From: Asaia lannensis NBRC 102526
Lineage (GTDB): Bacteria; Pseudomonadota; Alphaproteobacteria; Acetobacterales; Acetobacteraceae
Length of the DNA stretch: 64,000 nt
Direction of reading: 5' to 3'
NCBI RefSeq assembly: GCF_024054035.1
Contig: NZ_JAMXQU010000004.1
Location: 124,001 to 188,000 of the forward strand
In this document: one piece after another, positions 1-9,174 of the stretch
How the letters are laid out: the number at the start of each line of letters is the position of its first letter
How positions within the stretch are numbered: position 1 is the stretch's first letter
Position numbers and translations under genes: made by a program
Notes under the pieces: model-generated
Databases searched by the model: none
What the model saw: only the letters and a program-made list of their open reading frames with translations
Told to the model about the DNA's origin: nothing

Positions 1-2862
1 CGAGTCACGCAGCATTTCCGATGTGGCCTGACGGATCAGCCTGTCATCCTCGACCAGCAGAACCGTGATGCAGAGCGCCTGTGAAGGAGGCGCGCTCTGG
101 CTTGCCTGTGCAGGAGGCTGCACTGTCTCATTCGAAGGGCGCGTTGTGTCATGACGGTCAGGGGGCGTAGGTACGTCTTTCACGCGCGCGCCCTGTCGCT
201 GCTGCCTGTTTGCCAGAACATGACGGAATTTCCGCGCCAGTGCATCGCGCGTATAGGGCTTGGAAAGCAGTTCGACCCCCGCATCGAGGCGCCCGCCATG
301 CACGATGGAGTTCTCCGTATAGCCGGAGGTGAACAGCACAGCGATGTCTGGCAGGCGTTCCCTGGCGCGCCGTGCCAGCTCAGGGCTCTTGAGCGGGCCG
401 GGCATGACGACATCCGTGAACAGGATATCGATCGGCATGCCGCTTTCGATCACCACGAGCGCGTTGGCGGCATCGGTGGCCTTGAGCACCTGATAACCCA
501 GATCGGATAGCATCTCGACCACGATCGCCCTGACCTCGTCATCGTCTTCGACGACCAGAACCGTTTCGCTCCCGCCTGTGGCAGGGGCCATATGATGCTG
601 GATCTCGATATCCTCGGCATCCATCGCGCGCGGCAGATAGAGCTTGATGGTCGTGCCTTCGCCCGGCTCGGAATAGATATTGATATGACCGCCGGACTGC
701 TTGACGAAGCCATAGACCATCGACAGGCCGAGACCGGAACCTTTCCCTTCCGCCTTGGTGGAGAAGAAGGGTTCGAATACCTTGGACAGGATTTCGGCTG
801 TCATGCCCGAACCGGTATCGCTTACCGCCAGAAGCACATATTGCCCGGCTTTGACATCGTCATGCTGGCGCACATAGGCATCGTCCAGATGGGCGTTACC
901 CAGTTCGATGGTGAGCTTGCCGTGACCGTCCATGGCGTCACGGGCATTGATCGCGAGATTGAGCAGGGCGTTCTCGATCTGGGCCGGATCGATAAACGTG
1001 TTCCACAATCCTGCTGAGACGACAGTCTCGATCTCGATGCCCTCGCCGATGGCGCGGCGCAGCATTTCATCCATTCCACGCACAAAACGCGTTGCGTTGA
1101 CGATCTTGGGCTCAAGGGCCTGACGTCGCCCGAAAGCCAGTAGTTGGCTGGCCAGACGCGATCCGCGCTGCACGCCACCCATGGCACTGCTGACATGGCG
1201 CTCGGCACGTTCGTTCCCGGCCACGTGACGGCTCAGCAGTTGCAGATTGCCGCTTATGACCTGAAGCAGGTTGTTGAAATCATGGGCCACGCCGCCGGTC
1301 AGCTTGCCGATGGACTCCATTTTCTGGGCCTGCGCGAGGCGTGTCTCGGCCTGTCGTCTTTCGGCAATTTCCTCGATAACCCGGTTTTCGAGCGTTTCGT
1401 TCAGCTTGCGAAGCTGCTCTTCCGCACGCTCGCGGTGGCGCACCTGCCGGGCAAGATCGGCTGCACGATCGCGCAGGGTTGCCTCGGCGGCGCGCTGATG
1501 GGTGATGTCGGTATGGACTCCTACCCATTCGGTGATTTCACCCGCCTCGTTGAGGATCGGCAGGGCCCTTATGGCGAAGTTGCGCCACTGTCCCTCGCGG
1601 TTGCGTACACGATGCTCATGCACGAACATCGACCTTGCGCTGACTGCGGCATTCCAGGCCATTACCGTGGCGGCGGCATCCTCCTCGTGAACGGCATTGG
1701 CCCAGCCGAATCCCTGATACTCCTCATAATCCTGACCCGTCAGCATGGACCAGCCATGCTGCTCGCCAGTCATTCTGCCATCGGCACTGTTCGTCCATAA
1801 TACGCCATGAACAGCCTCCATGGCCGTGCGAAAGCGCCTGTCGCTGGCTGCGACGTCGATAATGCGCCGTGTGCGTTCCTCGATATCGATACCGAGGATG
1901 TGCACTCCCGGAACAGATCCGTCTTCTGCCACGTGAGGCACATAGCGGAATTCGGTATGTCGGCCGCTACCGTCTCGTTGGGGCAAAACCGTCTCGGCCA
2001 CCACGGTCTCGCCGGAAAGGGCGCGTTCCAGATCGGGGCGGCGATCCTGATAAACGGTGTCCCCCAGAACTTCCGTAACGTGTCTGTCTACGATCCGCGA
2101 CGGGTGAATGCCGAGCCATGTCTCGTACTGGGCATTGGCAAAACGATAGATATGGTCGCGATCGACATAGGCGACGAGCATGGGCGTGGCATCGGTCACC
2201 CGGCGCAGATCGGCCTCGCGTGCTGCCAGTTGTGCCTCTGCCCAAACGCGTTCGGTGTTGTCCACGACGGTGCAGAGCACACCGCCCGCACGTCCGTCCA
2301 CTTCGAAAACCGGGGTGTAGTACAGGTCGAGATGGAAGCATTCAGGGCCATTCGGGCGATTGAATGTGACAGTACGGTTCCTGAAGGACGCAGGCTCACC
2401 TTCAAGCGCATTGTCGAGCACGGTCTGCTGCCACGACCAGAGCTCGGGGAACGCTGTTGCTCCCGTAACGCCCAGAGCGCAGGGATGACGCTCACCGGCT
2501 ATGCGGCTGAATGCGTCGTTATAGAACAGGATATGTTCCGGCCCCCAGAACAGCAGTTTCGCGACGGGGGAGTTGACTACATTGGTAATCGTGGCGCGCA
2601 GGACATCCGACCACAGAGCAAGTGCGCCAACCGGGTTTCGAGCCCAGTCGAATGCGCGTATCAGGGCGCCGCACTCGCCGCCTGCAACCGGAAAAGCCAG
2701 CGTATTGCGCAGCGTCGTTGCATCCTGAGCCTCGCGCAAAAGCTGCATGCCAGCGGCGAGAATATCCTGCTCCGACGAAAATGTTCCGGAGCGCAACATT
2801 TCGGCAAGAGCGGCTTCGAGCGCGGGAGGAAGAGAGATAATGCGGGAAGGACGACACGTCAT
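1..2862 (-). CDS. Hybrid sensor histidine kinase with PAS domains, two receivers and an N-terminal RHH domain (partial)
   Basis: The reading frame is open from an ATG at 2862 to the left window edge (at least 954 residues), so the C terminus is missing. Order read from the translation: a ParD-like ribbon-helix-helix segment (about residues 5-45), three PAS-type sensor regions (about 60-195, 205-315, 320-450), a coiled-coil linker, a HisKA box with GGVAHDFNNLL (phospho-accepting His about 527), an HATPase domain with NARDAMDG and GKGSGLGLS, a receiver with VLVVEDDDEV and TDVVMP (Asp about 817), and the start of a second receiver (VLLVEDDRL) at the edge. No membrane helix is visible, so it is probably a cytosolic phosphorelay kinase. 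The stimulus and output partner are unknown. Confidence is high for the class and lower for the role of the RHH segment. Confidence 0.93.
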   Translation of the reverse strand, partial: MTCRPSRIISLPPALEAALAEMLRSGTFSSEQDILAAGMQLLREAQDATTLRNTLAFPVAGGECGALIRAFDWARNPVGALALWSDVLRATITNVVNSPVAKLLFWGPEHILFYNDAFSRIAGERHPCALGVTGATAFPELWSWQQTVLDNALEGEPASFRNRTVTFNRPNGPECFHLDLYYTPVFEVDGRAGGVLCTVVDNTERVWAEAQLAAREADLRRVTDATPMLVAYVDRDHIYRFANAQYETWLGIHPSRIVDRHVTEVLGDTVYQDRRPDLERALSGETVVAETVLPQRDGSGRHTEFRYVPHVAEDGSVPGVHILGIDIEERTRRIIDVAASDRRFRTAMEAVHGVLWTNSADGRMTGEQHGWSMLTGQDYEEYQGFGWANAVHEEDAAATVMAWNAAVSARSMFVHEHRVRNREGQWRNFAIRALPILNEAGEITEWVGVHTDITHQRAAEATLRDRAADLARQVRHRERAEEQLRKLNETLENRVIEEIAERRQAETRLAQAQKMESIGKLTGGVAHDFNNLLQVISGNLQLLSRHVAGNERAERHVSSAMGGVQRGSRLASQLLAFGRRQALEPKIVNATRFVRGMDEMLRRAIGEGIEIETVVSAGLWNTFIDPAQIENALLNLAINARDAMDGHGKLTIELGNAHLDDAYVRQHDDVKAGQYVLLAVSDTGSGMTAEILSKVFEPFFSTKAEGKGSGLGLSMVYGFVKQSGGHINIYSEPGEGTTIKLYLPRAMDAEDIEIQHHMAPATGGSETVLVVEDDDEVRAIVVEMLSDLGYQVLKATDAANALVVIESGMPIDILFTDVVMPGPLKSPELARRARERLPDIAVLFTSGYTENSIVHGGRLDAGVELLSKPYTRDALARKFRHVLANRQQRQGARVKDVPTPPDRHDTTRPSNETVQPPAQASQSAPPSQALCITVLLVEDDRLIRQATSEMLRDS

Positions 2863-2903
2863 GAATCGAAGAGGCCCTTGCGCCACGGAGCTGAAGAGAA
2901 TTA

Positions 2904-2925
2904 AACGATTCCCGTCTGAATCGTT
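2904..2925. promoter_or_regulatory. Perfect inverted repeat upstream of the hybrid kinase gene
   Basis: AACGATTC, a 6-nt spacer, then GAATCGTT form a perfect 8-bp inverted repeat 41 nt upstream of the kinase ATG, in an AT-rich stretch. It is a candidate operator. The binding protein is unknown, although the RHH domain of the kinase itself is one possibility. Confidence 0.4.
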
Positions 2926-3051
2926 AAATAACGATAATGATCGTGATTGCTTAAATCGGCAAGAGGGCGGTCAAACTCCCGCTTCCCCTGTCATATCTTC
3001 GCAACGGCTCGCCTGTGATGCGGTTCCCGTATTGCCGTCGCAGTCGTCAGC

Positions 3052-3270
3052 TCAGTTCTGCCCGCTGCTTAGAGCGTAATGCAGGATCGCGACCCGCAAT
3101 GCCGACGCGAGGGGGCGCTCCGGGGGGCGTGTGGCGTCGATGCTGGCGATCAGCGAGGCAAGAGAGCGACCGGTGCTCATTTCTTCCAGCACCGCCCAGA
3201 ATTCCGGCTCCAGCGCGATGCTGGTGCGGTGGCGTGACAACGTGAAGCTGCGTTTGACGAGATCACTCAT
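3052..3270 (-). CDS. Small ribbon-helix-helix domain protein (RHH_4 type)
   Basis: The 72-residue product starts VKRSFTLSRHRTSIALEPEFW and continues with LASALRVAILHY. This matches the short alphaproteobacterial ribbon-helix-helix family in which a beta strand (RTSIALE) precedes two helices. It is probably a DNA-binding protein, but no target is known. Its start overlaps the end of queG by 8 bp, so it is the last gene of the queA-tgt-queG operon. No toxin gene is next to it, so it does not look like a classical antitoxin. Confidence 0.8.
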   Translation of the reverse strand: MSDLVKRSFTLSRHRTSIALEPEFWAVLEEMSTGRSLASLIASIDATRPPERPLASALRVAILHYALSSGQN

Positions 3271-4324
3271 TGTCTTCGTTACCCAGCAACTCGCCTCGTG
3301 CCCATTCTGCCGCTTCTGCCACCACAGGATTATCGTCTCGCATCAACGTCTCGATCAAGGGAAGGTGGGCCCTGTCGCCGGAATTGCCGAGTGCGATCAT
3401 GACATTGCGCACAAAGCGGTTGCGGCCGATGCGCTTGATGGGTGAGCCGGAGAAGAAGCTGCGAAATCCGGCATCGTCCAGCCGTGCCAGATCATCCAGT
3501 TTCGGTGCCATGAGATCGGCCCGCGGCTGAAGTTTCAGATGGCGCGAGGTCGCGGCAAAACGGTTCCACGGGCAGGCATTGAGGCAGTCATCGCAGCCAT
3601 AGATGCGATTGCCCATGGCCCTGCGGAATTCGACCGGTATCGACCCGTCATGCTCGATGGTGAGATAGGCAATGCAGCGCCGCGCATCGAGGGCATAAGG
3701 GTGCGGAAAGGCATCGGTGGGGCAGGCGGTCAGGCAGCGCGTGCAACTGCCGCATGACCCGGCGCGCCGTGGTGACGGGGTGAGGTCGAGCGTGGTGAAG
3801 ATTTCACCCAGCAGGAGCCATGACCCATGATCGCGTGAGACGACATTGGTATGCTTGCCCTGCCAGCCAAGCTGGGCCTGCTCGGCCAGAGGCTTTTCCA
3901 TGACCGGTGCCGTATCGACAAAGACCTTCACCTGTGTGCCATCGCCGCCGACATCCTGACGCACCACGAATTGCGCCAGATGCTTGAGCATGCCCTTGAG
4001 CACATCATGATAATCGCGATGGCGCGCGTACACCGAGATCGTGCCCGTATCGGGCCGGTCGAGTGTCTCGGCTGGGTCGGCTTCAGGCGCATAGGACAGG
4101 CCGAGAGAAATTACACTGCGAACTTCCGGCCATAGAGACTTGGGGTCGCCACGCTGGTCGATGCGCTGTTCCATCCAGCTCATCGCGCCGTGTCGTCCGT
4201 CCTCGACAAACTGGCGCAGACGCGTGCGGGCGGCCTCGGGCAGGGAGGCCTCGCAAAACCCGATCGCATCGAAGCCGAGATGCCGCGCATGGTCGGCAAT
4301 GCGGTCTTCGATGCTCTTGCTCAT
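3263..4324 (-). CDS. queG: Epoxyqueuosine reductase
   Basis: The 353-residue protein reduces epoxyqueuosine to queuosine in the wobble position of tRNA, the last step of queuosine synthesis, using cobalamin and two [4Fe-4S] clusters. Two ferredoxin-type cysteine motifs are visible: CGSCTRCLTACP (about residues 190-201) and CDDCLNACPWN. The N-terminal part is the DUF1730-like cobalamin region, and the C terminus ends in a HEAT-like helical segment (LPLIETLMRDDNPVVAEAAEWA). Length is normal for the shorter QueG type. It lies 13 nt downstream of tgt on the same strand, which supports the assignment. Confidence 0.95.
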   Translation of the reverse strand: MSKSIEDRIADHARHLGFDAIGFCEASLPEAARTRLRQFVEDGRHGAMSWMEQRIDQRGDPKSLWPEVRSVISLGLSYAPEADPAETLDRPDTGTISVYARHRDYHDVLKGMLKHLAQFVVRQDVGGDGTQVKVFVDTAPVMEKPLAEQAQLGWQGKHTNVVSRDHGSWLLLGEIFTTLDLTPSPRRAGSCGSCTRCLTACPTDAFPHPYALDARRCIAYLTIEHDGSIPVEFRRAMGNRIYGCDDCLNACPWNRFAATSRHLKLQPRADLMAPKLDDLARLDDAGFRSFFSGSPIKRIGRNRFVRNVMIALGNSGDRAHLPLIETLMRDDNPVVAEAAEWARGELLGNEDNE

Positions 4325-4337
4325 GGTGTGAGGGGCG

Positions 4338-5519
4338 TCATGGGACGGATGGCCAGTCCGGCTGGGGGAATTCGTCCTGCGTCCAGTCCCCGGCGGCCCA
4401 GTTGGCGCGCAATTCCACGGCCTTCTGCGGTAATGTGCCGTCCACGATGGCAGCGCGTATTTCGCGCATCAGGCGCTGGTAATAGGCGAGATTGTGCCAG
4501 GTCAGCAGCATCGGGCCGAGAATTTCATTGGCGCGGAACAGGTGGTGCAGATAGGCGCGGCTATGACGCGAACAGGCCAGACAGTCGCAATCCGGGCTGA
4601 TCGGGCGATTATCCTCGGCATGGCGGGCATTGCGCAGATTCAGCGTGCCGCGCTCGGTATAGGCACGTGCTGTGCGGCCTGCGCGCGTGGGCATGACGCA
4701 GTCGAACATGTCCACACCACGCTCGATACCACCTAGCAGGTCATCGGGGGTGCCCACGCCCATCAGATAGCGCGCATGGTCCTGCGGCAGAAGCGGGGTG
4801 GTGAAATCGAGCGTCGAGAACATGAGTTCCTGACCTTCGCCCACCGCCAGACCGCCAATGGCGTAGCCCTCAAAACCGATATCGGTCAGGGCCCTGGCCG
4901 AGCGGGCACGCAGATCGCGCTCTGTGCCACCCTGCACGATGCCGAACTGCCCATAGCCGGGGCGTTGCACGAAGGCCTCGCGCGAGCGTGCCGCCCAGCG
5001 CATGGACAGCTCCATGGAGGATTCGAGGCGCTCCGGCGTGGCGGGCAGAGCAGGGCACTCATCGAAGCACATGGTGATCGTGGCATCGAGCGCGTGCTGG
5101 ATGTCGGTGCTGCTTTCTGGCGTCAGACGATGCTTGGAGCCGTCGATATGGGAGTTGAATGTCACCCCGTCCTGATCGAGCTTGCGCAGCGCGCCGAGCG
5201 ACATGACCTGAAACCCGCCTGAATCGGTCAGGATCGGGCCGGACCAGTCCATCATGCGGTGCAGACCGCCCATCTTGCGCACGCGCTCGGCGCCGGGGCG
5301 CAGCATGAGATGATAGGTATTGCCCAGAATGATACCCGCACCCGTCGAGCGCACGGCATCCATGTTCATGGCCTTGACCGTCCCCACCGTGCCGACCGGC
5401 ATGAAGGTTGGGGTCGGGATCGTGCCATGGGCGGTATGCAGATGGCCCGCACGTGCCTGACCGCAACAGGCCTCGGCCTTCCAGTGCATTCTGTCGCTGC
5501 GTTGTGTCAGCTCGGTCAT
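4338..5519 (-). CDS. tgt: tRNA-guanine transglycosylase (queuine tRNA-ribosyltransferase)
   Basis: The 393-residue enzyme exchanges guanine-34 for the preQ1 base in tRNAs with GUN anticodons. The substrate-binding/catalytic motif [11 protein letters not shown] is present, and a zinc site is seen as [17 protein letters not shown] with three cysteines and a histidine. The second catalytic aspartate region reads [11 protein letters not shown]. Length is close to the usual 370-390. The ATG overlaps the queA stop in an ATGA arrangement (5516-5519), so the two are translationally coupled. Confidence 0.97.
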   Translation of the reverse strand: MTELTQRSDRMHWKAEACCGQARAGHLHTAHGTIPTPTFMPVGTVGTVKAMNMDAVRSTGAGIILGNTYHLMLRPGAERVRKMGGLHRMMDWSGPILTDSGGFQVMSLGALRKLDQDGVTFNSHIDGSKHRLTPESSTDIQHALDATITMCFDECPALPATPERLESSMELSMRWAARSREAFVQRPGYGQFGIVQGGTERDLRARSARALTDIGFEGYAIGGLAVGEGQELMFSTLDFTTPLLPQDHARYLMGVGTPDDLLGGIERGVDMFDCVMPTRAGRTARAYTERGTLNLRNARHAEDNRPISPDCDCLACSRHSRAYLHHLFRANEILGPMLLTWHNLAYYQRLMREIRAAIVDGTLPQKAVELRANWAAGDWTQDEFPQPDWPSVP

Positions 5520-6553
5520 GGGGCGCGGTCCAGCAAGCAGGCATCTCCATAGGAATAAAAGCGAAAGCCTTCGTCAATCGCGTGTCGATAGGCGTCGCGC
5601 ATGGTCTCGGTTCCGGCCAGTGCACAGACCAGCATGAACAGGGTCGAGCGCGGCAGATGGAAATTGGTCATCAGCCGATCGACCGCACGGAAGTGATAGC
5701 CCGGTTTGATGAAAATCGAGGTTTCGCCCTCCCACGGATGCACGATGCCGTGCTCGTCCGCAGCACTTTCGAGCAGGCGCAGGCTGGTGGTGCCGACTGC
5801 GACGATTTTCCGGCCGCTGGCGCGTGTATCGTTGATGAGCTGCGCTGTCTGCGCGTCGATACGCCCCCATTCGGCATGCATCTTGTGGCTGGCGATTTCG
5901 TCGCGTACGGGCAGGAATGTGCCTGCCCCCACATGCAGGGTAAGGGTATGACGTTTCACACCTCGTGCATCGAGCGCCGCCAGAAGGTCGGGGGTGAAAT
6001 GCAGACCCGCCGTCGGGGCGGCGACGGCGCCCTTGTAGCGCTCGAAAATCGTCGCATAGTCGCTGTCGTCCTGCGCGGTCGGACCGGTGGGGCGGTCAAT
6101 ATACGGAGGCAGGGCCAGTACGCCGGCACGTTTGAGGAAAGCGTCGAACGCCTCGCCCTCGGCAGAAAACCGCATCGAGATGGCACCGTCGCCTTCATTC
6201 TCGACCACCTCGGCGGTCACGGAATCGGTGCCGAAATGCAGCGTATCGCCGGGCCTGAGCTTGCGCGCATTTTTCGCAAGCGCATGCCAGCTGCCATCGC
6301 TCAGGATGCGATCGAGCGTGATCCCGATCTTTGCCTCGCCGCGTTTTGCTGCAAGCTGGGCACGGATGACTGCCGTATCATTGGCAATCAGCAGATCGCC
6401 GGGTTCGAGCAACGACGGCAGATCGCTGATACGCCTCTCGGCCAATGGCTGACCGGCAGCGACACGCAACAGGCGGGCGCTGTCACGCGGGCGGGCGGGT
6501 TCCAGAGCGATATTCTCGCGCGGAAGATCGAAGTCGAAATCGGATATCTGCAT
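5516..6553 (-). CDS. queA: S-adenosylmethionine:tRNA ribosyltransferase-isomerase
   Basis: The 345-residue QueA transfers and isomerises the ribosyl part of S-adenosylmethionine onto preQ1-modified tRNA to make epoxyqueuosine. The start [20 protein letters not shown] and later segments [13 protein letters not shown] and [11 protein letters not shown] are family signatures. Length is typical. It is the first gene of the queA-tgt-queG-RHH operon, so a promoter should lie in 6554-6683. No preQ1 riboswitch could be recognised there, which fits an operon for late steps that act on tRNA. Confidence 0.97.
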   Translation of the reverse strand: MQISDFDFDLPRENIALEPARPRDSARLLRVAAGQPLAERRISDLPSLLEPGDLLIANDTAVIRAQLAAKRGEAKIGITLDRILSDGSWHALAKNARKLRPGDTLHFGTDSVTAEVVENEGDGAISMRFSAEGEAFDAFLKRAGVLALPPYIDRPTGPTAQDDSDYATIFERYKGAVAAPTAGLHFTPDLLAALDARGVKRHTLTLHVGAGTFLPVRDEIASHKMHAEWGRIDAQTAQLINDTRASGRKIVAVGTTSLRLLESAADEHGIVHPWEGETSIFIKPGYHFRAVDRLMTNFHLPRSTLFMLVCALAGTETMRDAYRHAIDEGFRFYSYGDACLLDRAP

Positions 6554-6683
6554 GGGCGGCTTCGTTTAGGCCAGAACGGGCGCGTAATGCCAGCCCAATT
6601 CAGGCATGGCTTTCAGACGTGGCATGCGACTGCCCGGTTCGCTCGGTGTATCGGGTGCTGTGTGTCGGGCGCGCAAGCCCGTG

Positions 6684-7718
6684 TCAGGAATGCCCGGATC
6701 TGGCGGCAAGGCAGGCTGTCTGGCCGATTTGCGGTTCGGGCGTCGCTCCGTCATCCAGTGCATGGTTGGTCGCATCGCCCGTCACGCCATCGCGGCGCGC
6801 GCCGTCGTGCCCGGTGCCATGTCGACCGGTGCAGAGTTTGAGATGGTCGATCAGCCATCGCCCGGCCGGGCCGGGAGGCTCGGCAGTGGGATAAACGACG
6901 GTCATGGGCATGCGTGACCCGCCGGAGGTAAAGCCATCGATATTGAGCTCGACCAGTCGCCCTGCTTCGAGATCGGCACTGATGCTGTGAACCGGCATGC
7001 CGCCCCATCCCAGACCGCCAAGCAGAAAATGGTGCTTGGCGTAGAGATCGGCCAGACGCCATGTGGACGGAGAGTAGATTCCGCGTTCGCGTCCGGCAGA
7101 AAGCTCCGTCCTGTCAGTCAGGACAAGCTGGACATGGCGTGCCAGTTCGTCGCGCGGGATCGGCCCTTCATAGTGGGCCAGAGGATGTGTGGTCGAGGCC
7201 ACCATCATGAAGCGTATGTCGCCGATTGCCTCTGAGGAGAGAGAGGGCGGCATGTCGGGCAGAGGGCCTGCAATCCCGATGCGGGCGCGTGAGTCGAGTA
7301 TTGGCTGGAACACGCCGCCCAGTGCTTCGACATAGAGGCGCAGTGGCGTATGCGGAAAAGTCTCGCGAAAGCCGCGCGCGACACGTGTCACGCGGTCCAT
7401 CGGGAAAAAGACATCCACGACGACAGACAATTCAGGCTCGATGCCCGAGGACATGCCATAGGCGCGTGCCTTCATATGGTCGACGGCCAGCACGATGCCG
7501 CGTGCATCGGCCAGCAGCGTCTCGCCTGCCTTGGTGAGTTGCGGGTAGCGCCCGACGCGGTCGAACAGGGCAACGCCGATCTGTGCTTCGAGTGTTGCGA
7601 TCATCTCGCTTATTGCTGGCTGCGACCGGCGAAAACGCCGCGCAGCGGCAGAGAAGCTGCCGTCATCGGCGGCAGCAATAAAAACACGCAGCTGGTCTAG
7701 TGAGATACGGTCCAGCAT
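6684..7718 (-). CDS. LysR-family transcriptional regulator
   Basis: The N terminus is a LysR winged helix (LDQLRVFIAAADDGSFSAAARRFRRSQPAISEMI), followed by a periplasmic-binding-like effector domain. The protein is 344 residues. LysR proteins are usually about 300, and the fold appears to end near LIDHLK (about residue 291). The remaining 50 or so residues are low-complexity (many G, D, T, H) and may be a frameshifted or read-through tail. It is divergent from azoR, and an AT-rich intergenic stretch (7741-7778) is the likely shared operator. It probably controls azoR, by LysR precedent. Confidence 0.88.
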   Translation of the reverse strand: MLDRISLDQLRVFIAAADDGSFSAAARRFRRSQPAISEMIATLEAQIGVALFDRVGRYPQLTKAGETLLADARGIVLAVDHMKARAYGMSSGIEPELSVVVDVFFPMDRVTRVARGFRETFPHTPLRLYVEALGGVFQPILDSRARIGIAGPLPDMPPSLSSEAIGDIRFMMVASTTHPLAHYEGPIPRDELARHVQLVLTDRTELSAGRERGIYSPSTWRLADLYAKHHFLLGGLGWGGMPVHSISADLEAGRLVELNIDGFTSGGSRMPMTVVYPTAEPPGPAGRWLIDHLKLCTGRHGTGHDGARRDGVTGDATNHALDDGATPEPQIGQTACLAARSGHS

Positions 7719-7740
7719 TATGTCTCCACCCGCCTCTGCA

Positions 7741-7778
7741 TCTATAATATTTATCGATACTATCCATCGGAATATATC
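7741..7778. promoter_or_regulatory. AT-rich divergent promoter region between lysR and azoR
   Basis: This short AT-rich block stands out from GC-rich surroundings. It contains a TATAAT hexamer and ATATT/AATAT arms flanking a core with two ATC-containing repeats. LysR regulators usually bind such dyads (T-N11-A type) between divergent genes. The exact operator is not resolved by eye. Confidence 0.4.
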
Positions 7779-7894
7779 AAGTGTCCAGATGGATCATCAT
7801 ATGGGACGGTATGACGCACTGGCTGGCCGGAGCAGCAGGCAGGAGAGGCTTTCATTCTGCAGCTTTGGCCCATACGCATTCAGGAGCGCATAGC

Positions 7895-8506
7895 ATGAAG
7901 ATTCTTCATATCGATTCCAGCATTCTCGGCGATAACTCGGCGAGCCGCGCCCTTTCGGCAGAGACCATCGCGCATCTCAGAAAGGCCCATCCCCAGGCCG
8001 AGGTGACCTATCACGATCTGGCCGCCAACCCGATCCCGCTGCTCAGCGCGGACCATGTGGCGGCCCGGTTCGGGGGAGAGGTGACCGATGAGACGATCCA
8101 GGCCGATCTGGCGCGTGGCAATGCCCATGTGGATGAGCTCTTCGCTGCCGATGTCATCGTCATTGGCGTGCCGATGTACAACTTCACCATTCCTGCACAG
8201 CTCAAGGACTGGATCGACCGTATCGTCGTGGCAGGCAAGACATTCAGCTATGGGGAGCACGGCCCTGTCGGGCTCATTCCTGCAGGAAAGAAGCTCGTTC
8301 TGATTTCGACCCGCGGCGGCAATTACACGCCCGGCAATCCTGCTGCCGTAATGGACCATCAGGAGCCCTATATGAGCGCCGTTCTCGGTTTCCTCGGATT
8401 GCGCGATCTCACATGGGTGCGTGCCGAAGGGCTGAGTCGTGGGCCTGAAGCACGCGAGGCTGCCATGAAGGCTGCACGCGCGGAAATCGCTGCGCTTTCC
8501 ATCTGA
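7895..8506 (+). CDS. azoR: FMN-dependent NADH-azoreductase
   Basis: The 203-residue flavodoxin-like oxidoreductase reduces azo dyes and quinones with NADH. It begins MKILHIDSSILGDNSASR, the phosphate-binding strand and loop of the family, and has the FMN-binding segments PMYNFTIPAQLKDWIDR and STRGGNY. I chose the ATG at 7895 because it follows an AGGAG ribosome-binding site (7882-7886) and gives a family-length protein. The open frame continues upstream, but that part looks non-coding. The divergent LysR gene is its probable regulator, and quinone stress defence is the likely role. Confidence 0.95.
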   Translation: MKILHIDSSILGDNSASRALSAETIAHLRKAHPQAEVTYHDLAANPIPLLSADHVAARFGGEVTDETIQADLARGNAHVDELFAADVIVIGVPMYNFTIPAQLKDWIDRIVVAGKTFSYGEHGPVGLIPAGKKLVLISTRGGNYTPGNPAAVMDHQEPYMSAVLGFLGLRDLTWVRAEGLSRGPEAREAAMKAARAEIAALSI

Positions 8507-8552
8507 CATTCCCTTTTCACATTCAGTCGTTCATTCGAGAAAGGGTTACGTC

Positions 8553-9170
8553 GTGACCAGAACTCTCCTTGCCAGCGCAGCGCTTCTTGCGTCGCTCATC
8601 GCCCTGCCGCAGGCCCATGCCCAGAAGGGCGGCACGCCTGATCCGAAGGCCGTTCAGGCTGGCAGCTATGCCGTCGAGCCCTATCACACGCAGGTCGGCT
8701 TCACCCTGCTCCATATGGGCTTTACCGATTTCTCAGGCTTCTTCTCACAGGCTTCGGGCACGCTGACGCTCGATCCGGCGCATGTCGATGCCACGAAGCT
8801 CGATGTAACCCTGCCCATCGCCTCGGTTCAGACCACAGTGTCCAAGCTCGATGGCGAACTCAAAGGCGCGGACTGGTTCGACGCCGATAAATTCCCGACC
8901 GCCCATTTTGTCTCGACCCGTATCGTTCGCATCGGGGCGAGCATGGCCAGCATTACCGGCGATCTGACGCTCCATGGCGTGACCAGACCCATAACCTTCA
9001 AGGCGCGTCTCATCGGTAGCGGCGTGAACCCGCTCGACAAGAAGGAGACGGTCGGTTTCGAGGGAAATGCCGTGATCTCCCGCAGCGCGTTCGGCGTGTC
9101 GCGTTACGTGCCTCTGGTTGGCGATTCGGTGACCCTGCATATCGCAGCGGCTTTCGAGCGCCAGTCCTGA
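8553..9170 (+). CDS. YceI-family periplasmic lipid-binding protein
   Basis: This is a 205-residue secreted protein with a Sec signal peptide (LLASAALLASLIALPQAHAQ) and a YceI lipocalin-like barrel (YAVEPYHTQVGFTLLHMGF, then GADWFDADKFPTAHFVST). YceI proteins bind isoprenoid chains or amphiphiles in the periplasm. The start is a GTG with a purine-rich ribosome-binding site just upstream. It is followed after 4 nt by a cytochrome b561 gene and then a second YceI gene, a common three-gene arrangement suggesting an isoprenoid-quinone-linked redox role. Confidence 0.93.
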   Translation: MTRTLLASAALLASLIALPQAHAQKGGTPDPKAVQAGSYAVEPYHTQVGFTLLHMGFTDFSGFFSQASGTLTLDPAHVDATKLDVTLPIASVQTTVSKLDGELKGADWFDADKFPTAHFVSTRIVRIGASMASITGDLTLHGVTRPITFKARLIGSGVNPLDKKETVGFEGNAVISRSAFGVSRYVPLVGDSVTLHIAAAFERQS

Positions 9171-9174
9171 CCCG

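Noticed and set aside
1807-2904. Long plus-strand open frame of 365 codons
   Set aside because: It is antisense to the hybrid kinase, which has clear PAS, HisKA and receiver motifs. The plus-strand translation shows no domain.
3052-3270. Antitoxin of a toxin-antitoxin pair
   Set aside because: The RHH protein has no small toxin gene beside it. It is the last gene of the queuosine operon.
5408-6841. Long plus-strand open frame of 477 codons
   Set aside because: It lies opposite queA and the end of tgt and is a GC-bias shadow. No family is recognisable.
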